12,807 nucleotides of DNA from Euryarchaeota archaeon UBA486. Lineage in GTDB: Archaea > Thermoplasmatota > Poseidoniia > Poseidoniales > Poseidoniaceae. The stretch lies in assembly GCA_002497765.1 (NCBI GenBank), contig DAET01000047.1, positions 1 through 12,807 on the forward strand, given 5' to 3'. Shown piece by piece: positions 1 through 6,593 of this stretch. Both the position numbers and the translations under genes were made by a program. The notes below the pieces were generated by a model. That model was not told the DNA's origin, searched no databases, and was given only the letters and a program-made list of their open reading frames with translations. Numbering within the stretch: position 1 is the stretch's first letter; each line of letters starts with the position of its first letter.

Positions 1-25
1 TTTGCTGGCTCGGCACGTCCACCAC

Positions 26-35
26 TCTATAGAAT
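26..35 (+). promoter_or_regulatory. AT-rich promoter-like box upstream of the JmjC-like gene
   Basis: The 10-mer TCTATAGAAT lies about 95 nt before the ATG at 130, inside an AT-richer stretch. The same 10-mer recurs at 8960-8969, about 90 nt before the photolyase start, also on the + strand and also between genes. It could be a TATA-type element giving a leader of roughly 70 nt. It is not a close match to the classic archaeal TATA box. A second AT-rich stretch at 101-108 (TTAATCAA), 29 nt before the ATG, competes with it. Confidence 0.3.
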
Positions 36-129
36 AAAGAGGGCAAGTTGGCATGCTGAGACGTGGTTTACCTCACCCCGGGATGCTGCCGGCAAAATCG
101 TTAATCAAGGAGCGAGGCGTGTTGCAATC

Positions 130-1041
130 ATGGCAAAGCCAGCCGGGAAAGGAGATGCCGAATCGGCATCAACTGTACCGCAGGTGCGTGCCGTATCTTC
201 GCTCGATGAACTTCGTGAATGCATCCATCAGCAAACGCCGTGCGTCTTCAAGCAAAACACACTGTTTACCTTCCAAGCATTGCTCGATGAGGCTTGGCTG
301 CGGAACCACGCAGGTCAGAGCACGGTATCGTTCCGAACGTCGCCAACCGGGAAATTCGTTGACCCGAGCGACGGGTTGTTGAAGATCGCATCCTCGCTGA
401 GCTCGAAACGAATATCTCTCAGTGAATTCCTGAACCAGCAGGAGCCACGCACCATGCTCTCGGGCACCGACACCTACATCTTCACCAAAGGAGCCGTGGT
501 CGAGGAATGGTCGGCCTTGTGGGAGCATGCAAAGGAGGTCGTGCACGAACACGGCCACGAGCATGCGCTCATTCCCCAGTCCATGCTCTCAACGGTTGGC
601 TTCTGGATGAGCAGGGATGACATTCGGTCCATGACCCACTACGATGATTCGCTGGCCAACAATTTGAATTTCCAAATCAAAGGCAGAAAGGAACTTCTGA
701 TGTTTCCTCCTGACGATTGGAAGCACTTGAAGACCTTCAAAGCGATGAGCATGCAGCCGTTTTCTTTCTTCGACGACATCAAACAAGGGCGATTGAGAAC
801 CGCTCAGCAACAGCGTTGCCAACCCCTGCGGGTTGAATTGAACGAGGGCGACGTTCTGTTCATTCCCTCAACCTGGTTCCATTTCGTGGAACACGTTGAC
901 CGCTTGAACATCAACCTGACGTTTTGGTTCAAGACCGGCCGCTCAACAAATGAGATTGAGAAACCAAAACAGAGCCTTCGGAACATCCTGATCCCGTTCA
1001 AGTTAGCGACAGCCTACGTGCTGGCCGCCTTGAAATCCTAG
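130..1041 (+). CDS. JmjC/cupin-8-like Fe(II)/2-oxoglutarate-type oxygenase
   Basis: A 303-residue protein with the cupin metal site of JmjC-like (cupin-8) hydroxylases: an HxD pair at H170/D172 in MTHYDDS, then a distal His at H251 in IPSTWFHFVEH. The run GRKELLMFPPDD after the HxD (185-196) matches the 'KGRK..LFPP' strand of this family, and K184 could help bind 2-oxoglutarate. Relatives hydroxylate proteins, peptides or small molecules; the substrate here cannot be read from sequence. The ATG at 130 is the only good start. AAGGAG at 107-112 is 17 nt away, too far for a strong SD, and the frame stays open upstream without another ATG. The gene converges on the six-gene minus operon with 27 nt between stops. 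It may tailor that operon's product, but this rests on proximity alone. Confident in the fold, not in the role. Confidence 0.82.
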   Translation: MAKPAGKGDAESASTVPQVRAVSSLDELRECIHQQTPCVFKQNTLFTFQALLDEAWLRNHAGQSTVSFRTSPTGKFVDPSDGLLKIASSLSSKRISLSEFLNQQEPRTMLSGTDTYIFTKGAVVEEWSALWEHAKEVVHEHGHEHALIPQSMLSTVGFWMSRDDIRSMTHYDDSLANNLNFQIKGRKELLMFPPDDWKHLKTFKAMSMQPFSFFDDIKQGRLRTAQQQRCQPLRVELNEGDVLFIPSTWFHFVEHVDRLNINLTFWFKTGRSTNEIEKPKQSLRNILIPFKLATAYVLAALKS

Positions 1042-1057
1042 GCGAGAAACGTCGCCT
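1040..1057. terminator. Short hairpin between convergent genes, possible weak terminator
   Basis: AGGCGA (1040-1045) and TCGCCT (1052-1057) form a perfect 6-bp stem with a 6-nt loop. The hairpin begins in the stop codon of the JmjC-like gene and lies in the 27-nt gap before the operon's last stop. No T-run follows on either strand, so a termination role is uncertain. Confidence 0.25.
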
Positions 1058-1068
1058 CTCGACAGCGG

Positions 1069-2337
1069 TCAGAAGCACTTGGTGATTCTTCGCATCTTGG
1101 TGGCGGAGGGCTTGAATTCGTAGGCTTCAACCGTGATTTCGGGTGCCACGATACCTTTCGCTTCCCACAATTGCTCGAAGCCTGAACGGTTGAGGTCCGA
1201 GAGAAGAGGGTCCAGTTGTACCTTGATGTGGCCCGGCGAAAGCTGCTGAACCATGTACGCCCTGATGTCCGGATGCATGGCCAAGGTTGCACGACGAATC
1301 ATGTCCGGTACCACGAACTCGGTGTTGCCGGATGTTGTTTCAAACTCGAACACGTCGTCTTGCCGTCCAATGATTTCAGAAATCGCCTGACGGGCATCAC
1401 CGCACGGGCAGGGATCGTTCCTTACCACCAAAATGTCGTTTTGCCGATAGCGTACCATCGGTTGCGTGGTGCGTTTGAAATCGCTGATGATGGGGTGGAA
1501 CATGGTTTGGTCTTCGTCAATCCATTCCTTTTGGATGACCATGATTTCCTCGTTGAGGTGGAGGGTCCCGTGCTCGCATGTGGCTGCAATCTCGCCTTCC
1601 GTTGAGGTGTAGAACTGGTGAACAGTCCGTTGGAAATGCTGCTCGATGATGTCCCTGTCGAGGGGGGTGAGCACCTCGGCGACCGAGATGAGTTTCCGGC
1701 ATGGGAGGGAAATTTCTTGGTCCGCAAGGTACCTCAAAATGCTCGGAGGTGCGATCAACACGTCGGGTGGATCGGCAACCAATTCGGCGACCAACTCGTC
1801 CAGTGGCCGCATCAAATCGTAGAACTGAAACTTGATGCGCGACGATGAGACCGACTCGTACGTGTTGGAATTGGCCCGCAGGAACAAGCCGAGTTTGTGC
1901 TTGCCAAAGATGGAGCCGTCCAGTCCTCTGGCCAGCATGTAGCCCGCCCACCGGTCCTGCTCTGCTTGGGAGATGAAATGCATGCCTCGCGCCCCGCTGG
2001 TGCCAGAGGAAAAGCCGACCGTGTAGCCTTTGAGGGTTGGATGAAAGTCACGGGATTGTTCGGCCTCTGCAGCCATCGCTCTGGCCGATTCAACGTCGAT
2101 GTCTGCCGTGATGTAGTCCTGAAGATGTTCCATCATGATGGCCTTGTTCACCAGCGGAAACTCACGCCAGTCCTCATCCGCCAAGCCCGCCCAGTGCCGA
2201 GAAAAAAATGGTGAGTTCTTCCGAACCATCTTCACGTGCTTGGCCATGCCTTTGCGCTGAATCTTCTCAATGGCCTTCCGTGAGGTGTACACCTTCGGCG
2301 TGGTGAGGTAGGTCCACAAGGTGGTGAGTTTGCTCAT
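1069..2337 (-). CDS. PaaK/coenzyme F390 synthetase-like adenylate-forming enzyme
   Basis: A 422-residue single-domain adenylate-forming enzyme of the PaaK/CapK/F390-synthetase branch, expected to activate a carboxylic acid as an acyl-AMP and pass it to CoA, a carrier or an amine. The ATP loop SSGTSG is at 110-115, YTSTEGE (A5) at 243-249, RYRQND (A7, usually RYRTGD) at 296-301, and GRQDD (A8) at 325-329. CPCG at 310-313 with C254 resembles the Cys cluster of PaaK relatives, and K414 or K420 could be the C-terminal catalytic lysine. The start at 2337 is chosen because its ATG overlaps the SDR stop as ATGA and has GGAGG 7 nt before it; an ATG 15 codons upstream is rejected. It is the last gene of the operon. 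Acid substrate and acceptor are unknown. It is not an OleC-type beta-lactone synthetase by motif. Confidence 0.85.
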   Translation of the reverse strand: MSKLTTLWTYLTTPKVYTSRKAIEKIQRKGMAKHVKMVRKNSPFFSRHWAGLADEDWREFPLVNKAIMMEHLQDYITADIDVESARAMAAEAEQSRDFHPTLKGYTVGFSSGTSGARGMHFISQAEQDRWAGYMLARGLDGSIFGKHKLGLFLRANSNTYESVSSSRIKFQFYDLMRPLDELVAELVADPPDVLIAPPSILRYLADQEISLPCRKLISVAEVLTPLDRDIIEQHFQRTVHQFYTSTEGEIAATCEHGTLHLNEEIMVIQKEWIDEDQTMFHPIISDFKRTTQPMVRYRQNDILVVRNDPCPCGDARQAISEIIGRQDDVFEFETTSGNTEFVVPDMIRRATLAMHPDIRAYMVQQLSPGHIKVQLDPLLSDLNRSGFEQLWEAKGIVAPEITVEAYEFKPSATKMRRITKCF

Positions 2338-3236
2338 GCCAATTCCTCCAGGCAAGCTTCCAAACTTTGCGTCGGCTCCCAATCCAACAGCCGTCGGGTT
2401 TCCGAGATGTCCAACACCATGGGTTTGCTGATTTGGTCGAGCGAATAGTGGTTGATGCGGTCGGTCGGCAAGACACTGGCGAGAAATCTCAACGGGAGAA
2501 GAGGCACATGCCGGGTTGCTGAGACGTTGTGAATGTGTTCGCCGTAGGTGGTGATCAGCTGCTTGAACGTCTTCGGATCACCGTTACTGACGTTGAGGAA
2601 CATTCGCTGTGGACCCGCTCGGAGGGCAGCTTCAACGCAATCAAGGAAATTCTCCATGCATGTGTAATCCAGGAGAGCATTGCCTTTGCCGGGAATGAGG
2701 ACCTTGTTCCTACGAATCAGCCCTGCCAAACGAGGCAGCACCGTGTTGTCTCCTCTGCCGATGACGGCCCGAGGTCGAAGTCCTGTCCAGTTCTCATAGG
2801 CCGAGCCCAACACTGCTCGCTCTGCATCGAATTTTGATTTGGAATACAACGCCTTGGGACGCACCCACGGCGAAGTCATCACCGTTTCTCGGGGCATCTC
2901 GTCGAACACCGAGGCGGAGGAGACAAAGACGGTGAACACGTTGTGGTTCTTCAACACCGGAATCATGGCGTTCACGATGTCGACGTTCTTCTGAAACTGG
3001 CCCGCCTTTCCCTTTGGTGCAGCGAAGGCCGCACAATGGATGAAGGCATCAGCATCGCCCATGAGTTGCTCGAATTCCTCGGACTCAAGATCGCAGGCTT
3101 TCATCGTGTAATGCTTCCCCATCTGGTTGATTTTGTCTGGATTTCGACCCAAGCCCACGACGTCGTGTGAGGCCGACAACCTGTCCATCAGCCTCGAGCC
3201 AATGGAACCCGTCGCACCGCTGATGACGATTCGCAT
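2334..3236 (-). CDS. Extended SDR (NAD(P)-dependent epimerase/3beta-HSD-like reductase)
   Basis: A 300-residue Rossmann-fold extended short-chain dehydrogenase. It opens with SGATGSIGSRL, giving the nucleotide-binding GxxGxxG at 7-13. The catalytic Ser region VSSAS is at 105-109 and YSKSK supplies the YxxxK pair Y131/K135. This is a full-length family member, in the 3beta-HSD/OleD/NDP-sugar epimerase superfamily. Next to two KAS III-type proteins, a plausible job is reduction of a 3-keto group, but epimerase or dehydratase activity is possible. Start choice: an ATG at 3242 overlaps the previous stop as ATGA, but GGAGG (3245-3249) sits only 2 nt before it and 8 nt before the ATG at 3236, so 3236 is preferred. 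The gene ends in an ATGA overlap with the adenylate-forming enzyme. No signal peptide; cytoplasmic. Confidence 0.87.
   Translation of the reverse strand: MRIVISGATGSIGSRLMDRLSASHDVVGLGRNPDKINQMGKHYTMKACDLESEEFEQLMGDADAFIHCAAFAAPKGKAGQFQKNVDIVNAMIPVLKNHNVFTVFVSSASVFDEMPRETVMTSPWVRPKALYSKSKFDAERAVLGSAYENWTGLRPRAVIGRGDNTVLPRLAGLIRRNKVLIPGKGNALLDYTCMENFLDCVEAALRAGPQRMFLNVSNGDPKTFKQLITTYGEHIHNVSATRHVPLLPLRFLASVLPTDRINHYSLDQISKPMVLDISETRRLLDWEPTQSLEACLEELA
2345..2349 (-). promoter_or_regulatory. Shine-Dalgarno site of the adenylate-forming enzyme
   Basis: GGAGG on the minus strand, 7 nt before the ATG at 2337 and inside the SDR coding end. With the ATGA stop/start overlap it indicates translational coupling. 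Confidence 0.7.
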
Positions 3237-3238
3237 GC

Positions 3239-4828
3239 TCATGACCTCCGCTTGCCTGCTGCGGCATAGGGCACAGCAAAGAGCATGAACACCCAGGTCG
3301 AAGAGAGCGTCCAAGCCAGCCAAACCGGCATGATGGACGGCGCCTCAACCTCCAGTGGGATGGCGTCGGTGAATTCCTCCCCGTCGATCATCGCCTTGAT
3401 TTCCAAGGTCTGATTTCCGCCAAACGTGAAGTAATTCTCACCGAACCAAATCGACTGGTCCGGATACTGCTTGTAAGACTGGATCATCCTTACCTCGCCG
3501 TCCTCGTTCGGGAACACAATCTCGGCCCACATGCTGTCAATCCGTGATTCGTTGTCTTCAGCAACCAACAGAATTTGGCAGGACTGCGGTGCTTTCGGCG
3601 GCCACAGCATGAATTCCACCCACACCTCAACCCCGTCAACCTCTGCGTGAATCCGCATCGGTGCGTCAAACCCAGAGCCTTCTTCGAAATGGTAGTCATG
3701 GGCACTGACCGGCCCGATGAGCGCCAAGGCGAGCAGGACGGTCAGCGACTTCGTTCGTGGTTTGAACTCAATGATGCCGTCCTCCAACGTGGAAAGGATT
3801 CTGCCGATGTAGTGTTGAATGAGCGGGATGCAGAGCCTGAGCAACAAAAACGCAACGGCCACGTTCACCACCGTGGTCAGCAAGCCCACTTGAGCGGGAT
3901 AGTTGACCGGAAGGAACGGAGAGAAGACGACGTCGCTCGCCAGAGCGATGCCAACCAGCGCATTGGGTCGCTCACTCAAGTCGAATTTGACAAACAACAC
4001 GGCGACGACAACAAACAGGTACGTGATGCAATGCGCCGCCCACACCGCAGAGGGAGCACCTGGCCGGTAGGCATGGGAGGGGCCCATGAGAGCGTCGACG
4101 GCCATCGGAATCAGGATGAACATCGCCGTTTGAATGACGAAGGTGAAGCCACCGAGCATGTAGATCACCTGTGCATCAAACCACTGCTTTGCGATCATCA
4201 AAATCGCCATCACGACCAAGGGTCCAAAGAAGAGGTGCAACATCACGTCAAATCCGAACACGGGAACCGCACCTGCCCTCGGGTCAACGAAATTGAGGAA
4301 GGTGAAACATCCGTGGAAGAGCAGCGCCCAAAGCATGATGGCAGCCATCGCCTTTTTCCCTTTGAATTCGTTTTGAGCGTCGTGGTTCATCAGATCTCGA
4401 AGCAGCAAGAGGCTGGCAAATTCAGCGAGGATACCGCCGAACAAGGTCAGCATGTGCGGCGGGGTGATGACCGTCGTGTCGATGCCGAATTGTGCGTGCC
4501 AGTAATCGTCGTAAATGCCACCCACGCCAATGGAGAGCATCCCGAGAAGAATCATCCATACCGAGCCGGGTGCAATGAACCCCAGAATCCGGACACCTGA
4601 CATCTGCTTGCCCGACTGCTCATCCCGCGTGTTGACCACGAGGTAGTACAGTGAAAGCACCACACAGATGGGGAACCCACCGAGGATCATCACGTGGGGC
4701 GGCGTGAGCATTCTGTCCCTGCCAACATCCAAATGCCACTGCAAGTCGGTGGCGAGGCCGACTCGAGCAATCAAATGGTAGAGCGTGAGGAAGATGCAAA
4801 AGAAATAGACGAATCTTGGCCTATTCAC
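3239..4828 (-). CDS. Polytopic membrane protein with duplicated WH...TPPH motif and exported beta-rich C-terminal domain
   Basis: A 529-residue protein of no family I can name. About ten hydrophobic segments span residues 5-335. The motif D-x2-W-H-x3-G-x-D-x3/4-T-P-P-H occurs twice, at 28-45 and 107-125, about 80 residues apart, suggesting an internal duplication of a two-helix unit with conserved His/Asp side chains. More His lie in membrane segments (H172, H198, H266). A second signal-like segment (about 362-376) ends in SAHDYH and leads into a beta-rich domain (about 378-497), then a final helix (500-520) and a basic tail. The layout resembles CopC/YtkA-like exported domains after a membrane core, so metal or redox handling, or export of the operon product, are possibilities only. 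The start is GTG at 4828 with GGAGG 7 nt upstream, overlapping the preceding gene by 8 nt. Confidence 0.8.
   Translation of the reverse strand: MNRPRFVYFFCIFLTLYHLIARVGLATDLQWHLDVGRDRMLTPPHVMILGGFPICVVLSLYYLVVNTRDEQSGKQMSGVRILGFIAPGSVWMILLGMLSIGVGGIYDDYWHAQFGIDTTVITPPHMLTLFGGILAEFASLLLLRDLMNHDAQNEFKGKKAMAAIMLWALLFHGCFTFLNFVDPRAGAVPVFGFDVMLHLFFGPLVVMAILMIAKQWFDAQVIYMLGGFTFVIQTAMFILIPMAVDALMGPSHAYRPGAPSAVWAAHCITYLFVVVAVLFVKFDLSERPNALVGIALASDVVFSPFLPVNYPAQVGLLTTVVNVAVAFLLLRLCIPLIQHYIGRILSTLEDGIIEFKPRTKSLTVLLALALIGPVSAHDYHFEEGSGFDAPMRIHAEVDGVEVWVEFMLWPPKAPQSCQILLVAEDNESRIDSMWAEIVFPNEDGEVRMIQSYKQYPDQSIWFGENYFTFGGNQTLEIKAMIDGEEFTDAIPLEVEAPSIMPVWLAWTLSSTWVFMLFAVPYAAAGKRRS
3245..3249 (-). promoter_or_regulatory. 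Shine-Dalgarno site that decides the SDR start
   Basis: GGAGG on the minus strand. Its spacing is 2 nt to the ATG at 3242 and 8 nt to the ATG at 3236, which favours the second. It lies inside the 3' end of the membrane-protein gene. Confidence 0.7.
4454..4510 (-). repeat. Second copy of the WH...TPPH protein motif
   Basis: Encodes residues 107-125 of the membrane protein: D107, W110, H111, G115, D117, then TPPH at 122-125. It matches the first copy at 4694-4747 at the protein level, with one extra residue between the second Asp and TPPH. Confidence 0.6.
4694..4747 (-). repeat. First copy of the WH...TPPH protein motif
   Basis: Encodes residues 28-45 of the membrane protein: D28, W31, H32, G36, D38, then TPPH at 42-45. 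A GG pair follows both copies five residues later, so the similarity continues past the core motif. Confidence 0.6.
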
Positions 4829-5531
4829 CGGTCACCCTCCATCTCAACTCGGACATCCTGCCGCTTTTGTCCTTGATGCGATGCGTGACCTGACCGCTCT
4901 TGGTCGTCGCCCATTCCATAAACCGAGCGAGTTGCTCACCGGAAAGCCAGGCTGATGAGCCGGTGAATTGGTCTCCATCAATGCGATGCTCGGTGGTTTC
5001 TGGGCTTGAGGTCATCGTTGTTCCATGGCGTTTTTTCTTGAATTTGGTGCTCGAAGTAAATTCGTTGAGGTCCTCGCCGTCATAGTGGCTTTCAACGAGT
5101 TGGATCGGTCCGTCCCTCGAGAGAACAGCGGCGAAGGAGATCGGGTCGTGTTCCCATTCGGTTTCCTTTGTAGGGCGCACATCACCGGCCGTGAAGAGCG
5201 CATACGTGCAATCCATGTTGGGAAGCAGGTCGGCGATTGTTTCCAGTGCATGATGAGGACCACAGATTCCGTCCGTCACGTCAAAAGAAAACACGTGCTT
5301 GGTGTTGAGGCCGATGTTTTCGCATCGAATCTTCAGCGCCTGCTGCAAGTGGGCAGCAAAGGCGGGTTCCACCCGAAAATTCTGGCGATACATTCCGGTG
5401 TGAACGATGAGTCCGATGTCTTGCATGTCGATGCCGTGGTCGTTGCAGAGCCTCTGCGTGATACCTCTGAGAGACTTGAGCAGCGATTTTTTCTTGATGG
5501 GTTCGGACTGAAAACCGACGATGCCTACCAA
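4821..5531 (-). CDS. Short KAS III/thiolase-fold partner protein
   Basis: A 236-residue protein that looks like a reduced KAS III. DIGLIVHTGMYRQNFRVEPA (38-57) matches the strand and following segment of KAS III-like enzymes. FSFDVTDGICG (81-91) matches the nucleophile loop and places C90 where the catalytic Cys sits. The usual 50-residue insert after the first strand is missing, and I find no equivalent of the His (HQ..) or Asn (GNT) motifs in the C-terminal third, so independent condensing activity is doubtful. Complete family members run about 320-340 residues. Lying directly after a complete KAS III, it could be a heterodimer partner, as PqsB is for PqsC. The start is TTG at 5531, overlapping the KAS III stop by 7 nt, with GAGGGG 8 nt before it; no in-frame ATG lies before residue 36. 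No internal frameshift is visible. Confidence 0.75.
   Translation of the reverse strand: MVGIVGFQSEPIKKKSLLKSLRGITQRLCNDHGIDMQDIGLIVHTGMYRQNFRVEPAFAAHLQQALKIRCENIGLNTKHVFSFDVTDGICGPHHALETIADLLPNMDCTYALFTAGDVRPTKETEWEHDPISFAAVLSRDGPIQLVESHYDGEDLNEFTSSTKFKKKRHGTTMTSSPETTEHRIDGDQFTGSSAWLSGEQLARFMEWATTKSGQVTHRIKDKSGRMSELRWRVTGE
4836..4840 (-). promoter_or_regulatory. Shine-Dalgarno site of the membrane-protein gene
   Basis: GGAGG on the minus strand, 7 nt before the GTG at 4828. It supports this non-ATG start, which overlaps the TAG of the upstream gene. Confidence 0.65.
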
Positions 5532-6547
5532 TCTTCCACCCCCTCAGGGAGGTAAAAACTGACGCCCATGAAGGAAAGACCGGAGCCGAAGGCCATGAGG
5601 TAAACCCGTTGACCTGCAGCCAACTTGCCGTTCTCGTGCAAGGATTCCAAGACCGCTGCATGGCTGGTTGATGCGGTGTTCCCAGTGTGTGAAACAGAGC
5701 GCACGGCGTCCGATTGACCCCAGAGTTTTGCTGCAATCATGGCGCCTTTCTCGACCGCCCTGGGCGTGGTTTGATGGGATATGATGTGATGATGCGAATC
5801 CCATTCGTCCTTGCCCGAGAGACCACGCATGAAGTAGGAACCCAAGTTTTCCAAGGCAGCGGTTTGAATCTTCTTTCCGGCGGTTCGCATGGAAGGACCG
5901 GGTCGACCGACGGCGGCATCGCCGATGCACAACTGGCTGTGTTGAGCCAACGTAATGGGTTCGAAGAATTTCGTTCGCTCTTCATCGCATGATGAAATGA
6001 CGTACGCCGCTCCAGCATCACCGATGGTCAAACTTGCAATCGATTTTGGATTGAAGAGCAAATTTTTGCTCAAGGCCTCGTACAAAGCTCCGGTCAAAAA
6101 TTCCCCTGAGACCACCAGAGCGTGGCGGATTTTTCCAGCCTTGATTCGACGGTCAGCGATCATCAATCCGGTGACCATACCCAAACAGGCGTTGGCGACG
6201 TCAAAGGTTTGTGCGTTGAGCCCCAGCGCCGCACCGATATGGGAGGCCAAACACGGTTCGATCAGGTTCTCAAATTCATAACTCATCTTCGTTACCGAGC
6301 ACGAAATCACGAGATCGATGTCATCCTTGGAAACGCCAGATCGCTCAATGGCTTGCTTTGATGCTTCAACGGCCAGTTCAAGCGAGCCTTGCCCCTCGAG
6401 TACCTCATGATGGGACTCAATTCTGGTCAACCGCTTGAAGTCAATGCCCCTCGGGAGGGTGCCGAACGGAACCGTCTCTTCGCTCGACTTGATGTTCGGA
6501 GGGAGATAACACGCAAATCCAGAGATTTCCGTACCCAAACGACACAC
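5525..6547 (-). CDS. 3-oxoacyl-ACP synthase III (FabH)-like condensing enzyme
   Basis: A 340-residue KAS III-family enzyme with the complete catalytic triad: C121 in DVANACLG, H258 in ISHQTTP, N290 in HTGNTASTS. IGDAGAAYVI (about 175-184) is the conserved glycine-rich strand of the fold, and the N-terminus TEISGFACYLPPN is the usual first strand. The family joins an acyl-CoA or acyl-ACP to a second thioester with Claisen carbon-carbon bond formation, or esterifies. The start is GTG at 6547 with AGGGAG 8 nt upstream; the open frame runs 22 codons further to a TTG, but that overlaps the ATP-grasp gene and adds sequence foreign to the family. It follows the ATP-grasp gene by 46 nt and overlaps the short partner. 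No FabD, ACP or other fatty-acid genes are near, so secondary metabolism or special lipid synthesis is likelier than housekeeping. Confidence 0.88.
   Translation of the reverse strand: MCRLGTEISGFACYLPPNIKSSEETVPFGTLPRGIDFKRLTRIESHHEVLEGQGSLELAVEASKQAIERSGVSKDDIDLVISCSVTKMSYEFENLIEPCLASHIGAALGLNAQTFDVANACLGMVTGLMIADRRIKAGKIRHALVVSGEFLTGALYEALSKNLLFNPKSIASLTIGDAGAAYVISSCDEERTKFFEPITLAQHSQLCIGDAAVGRPGPSMRTAGKKIQTAALENLGSYFMRGLSGKDEWDSHHHIISHQTTPRAVEKGAMIAAKLWGQSDAVRSVSHTGNTASTSHAAVLESLHENGKLAAGQRVYLMAFGSGLSFMGVSFYLPEGVEDW
5540..5545 (-). promoter_or_regulatory. Shine-Dalgarno site supporting a TTG start
   Basis: GAGGGG on the minus strand, 8 nt before the TTG at 5531 and inside the 3' end of the KAS III gene. 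It is the main support for this unusual start codon. Confidence 0.5.
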
Positions 6548-6555
6548 CCGGTGGA

Positions 6556-6561
6556 CTCCCT
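6556..6561 (-). promoter_or_regulatory. Shine-Dalgarno site of the KAS III gene
   Basis: AGGGAG on the minus strand, 8 nt before the GTG at 6547. It decides between this start and the in-frame TTG/GTG codons further upstream. Confidence 0.55.
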
Positions 6562-6593
6562 GCCTACCTCGATAAAAAGGATTGACCCGGCAC

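Noticed and set aside
1069..2337. OleC or standard acyl-CoA synthetase assignment
   Set aside because: The compact 422-residue length, the SSGTSG loop, the YTSTEGE and RYRQND motifs and the CPCG cluster fit the PaaK/F390 branch instead.
3575..4600. 341-codon open frame on the + strand
   Set aside because: It lies wholly antisense to the membrane-protein gene, and its translation is charged, low-complexity and rich in H, Q, R and E with no domain. The opposite frame has clear membrane segments, a duplicated motif and SD-coupled overlaps.
4821..5531. Short KAS-like gene as a frameshifted or truncated pseudogene
   Set aside because: The frame is intact, has its own SD site and is coupled to both neighbours. 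I saw no C-terminal KAS III motifs in other frames nearby. Decay cannot be fully excluded without homologues.
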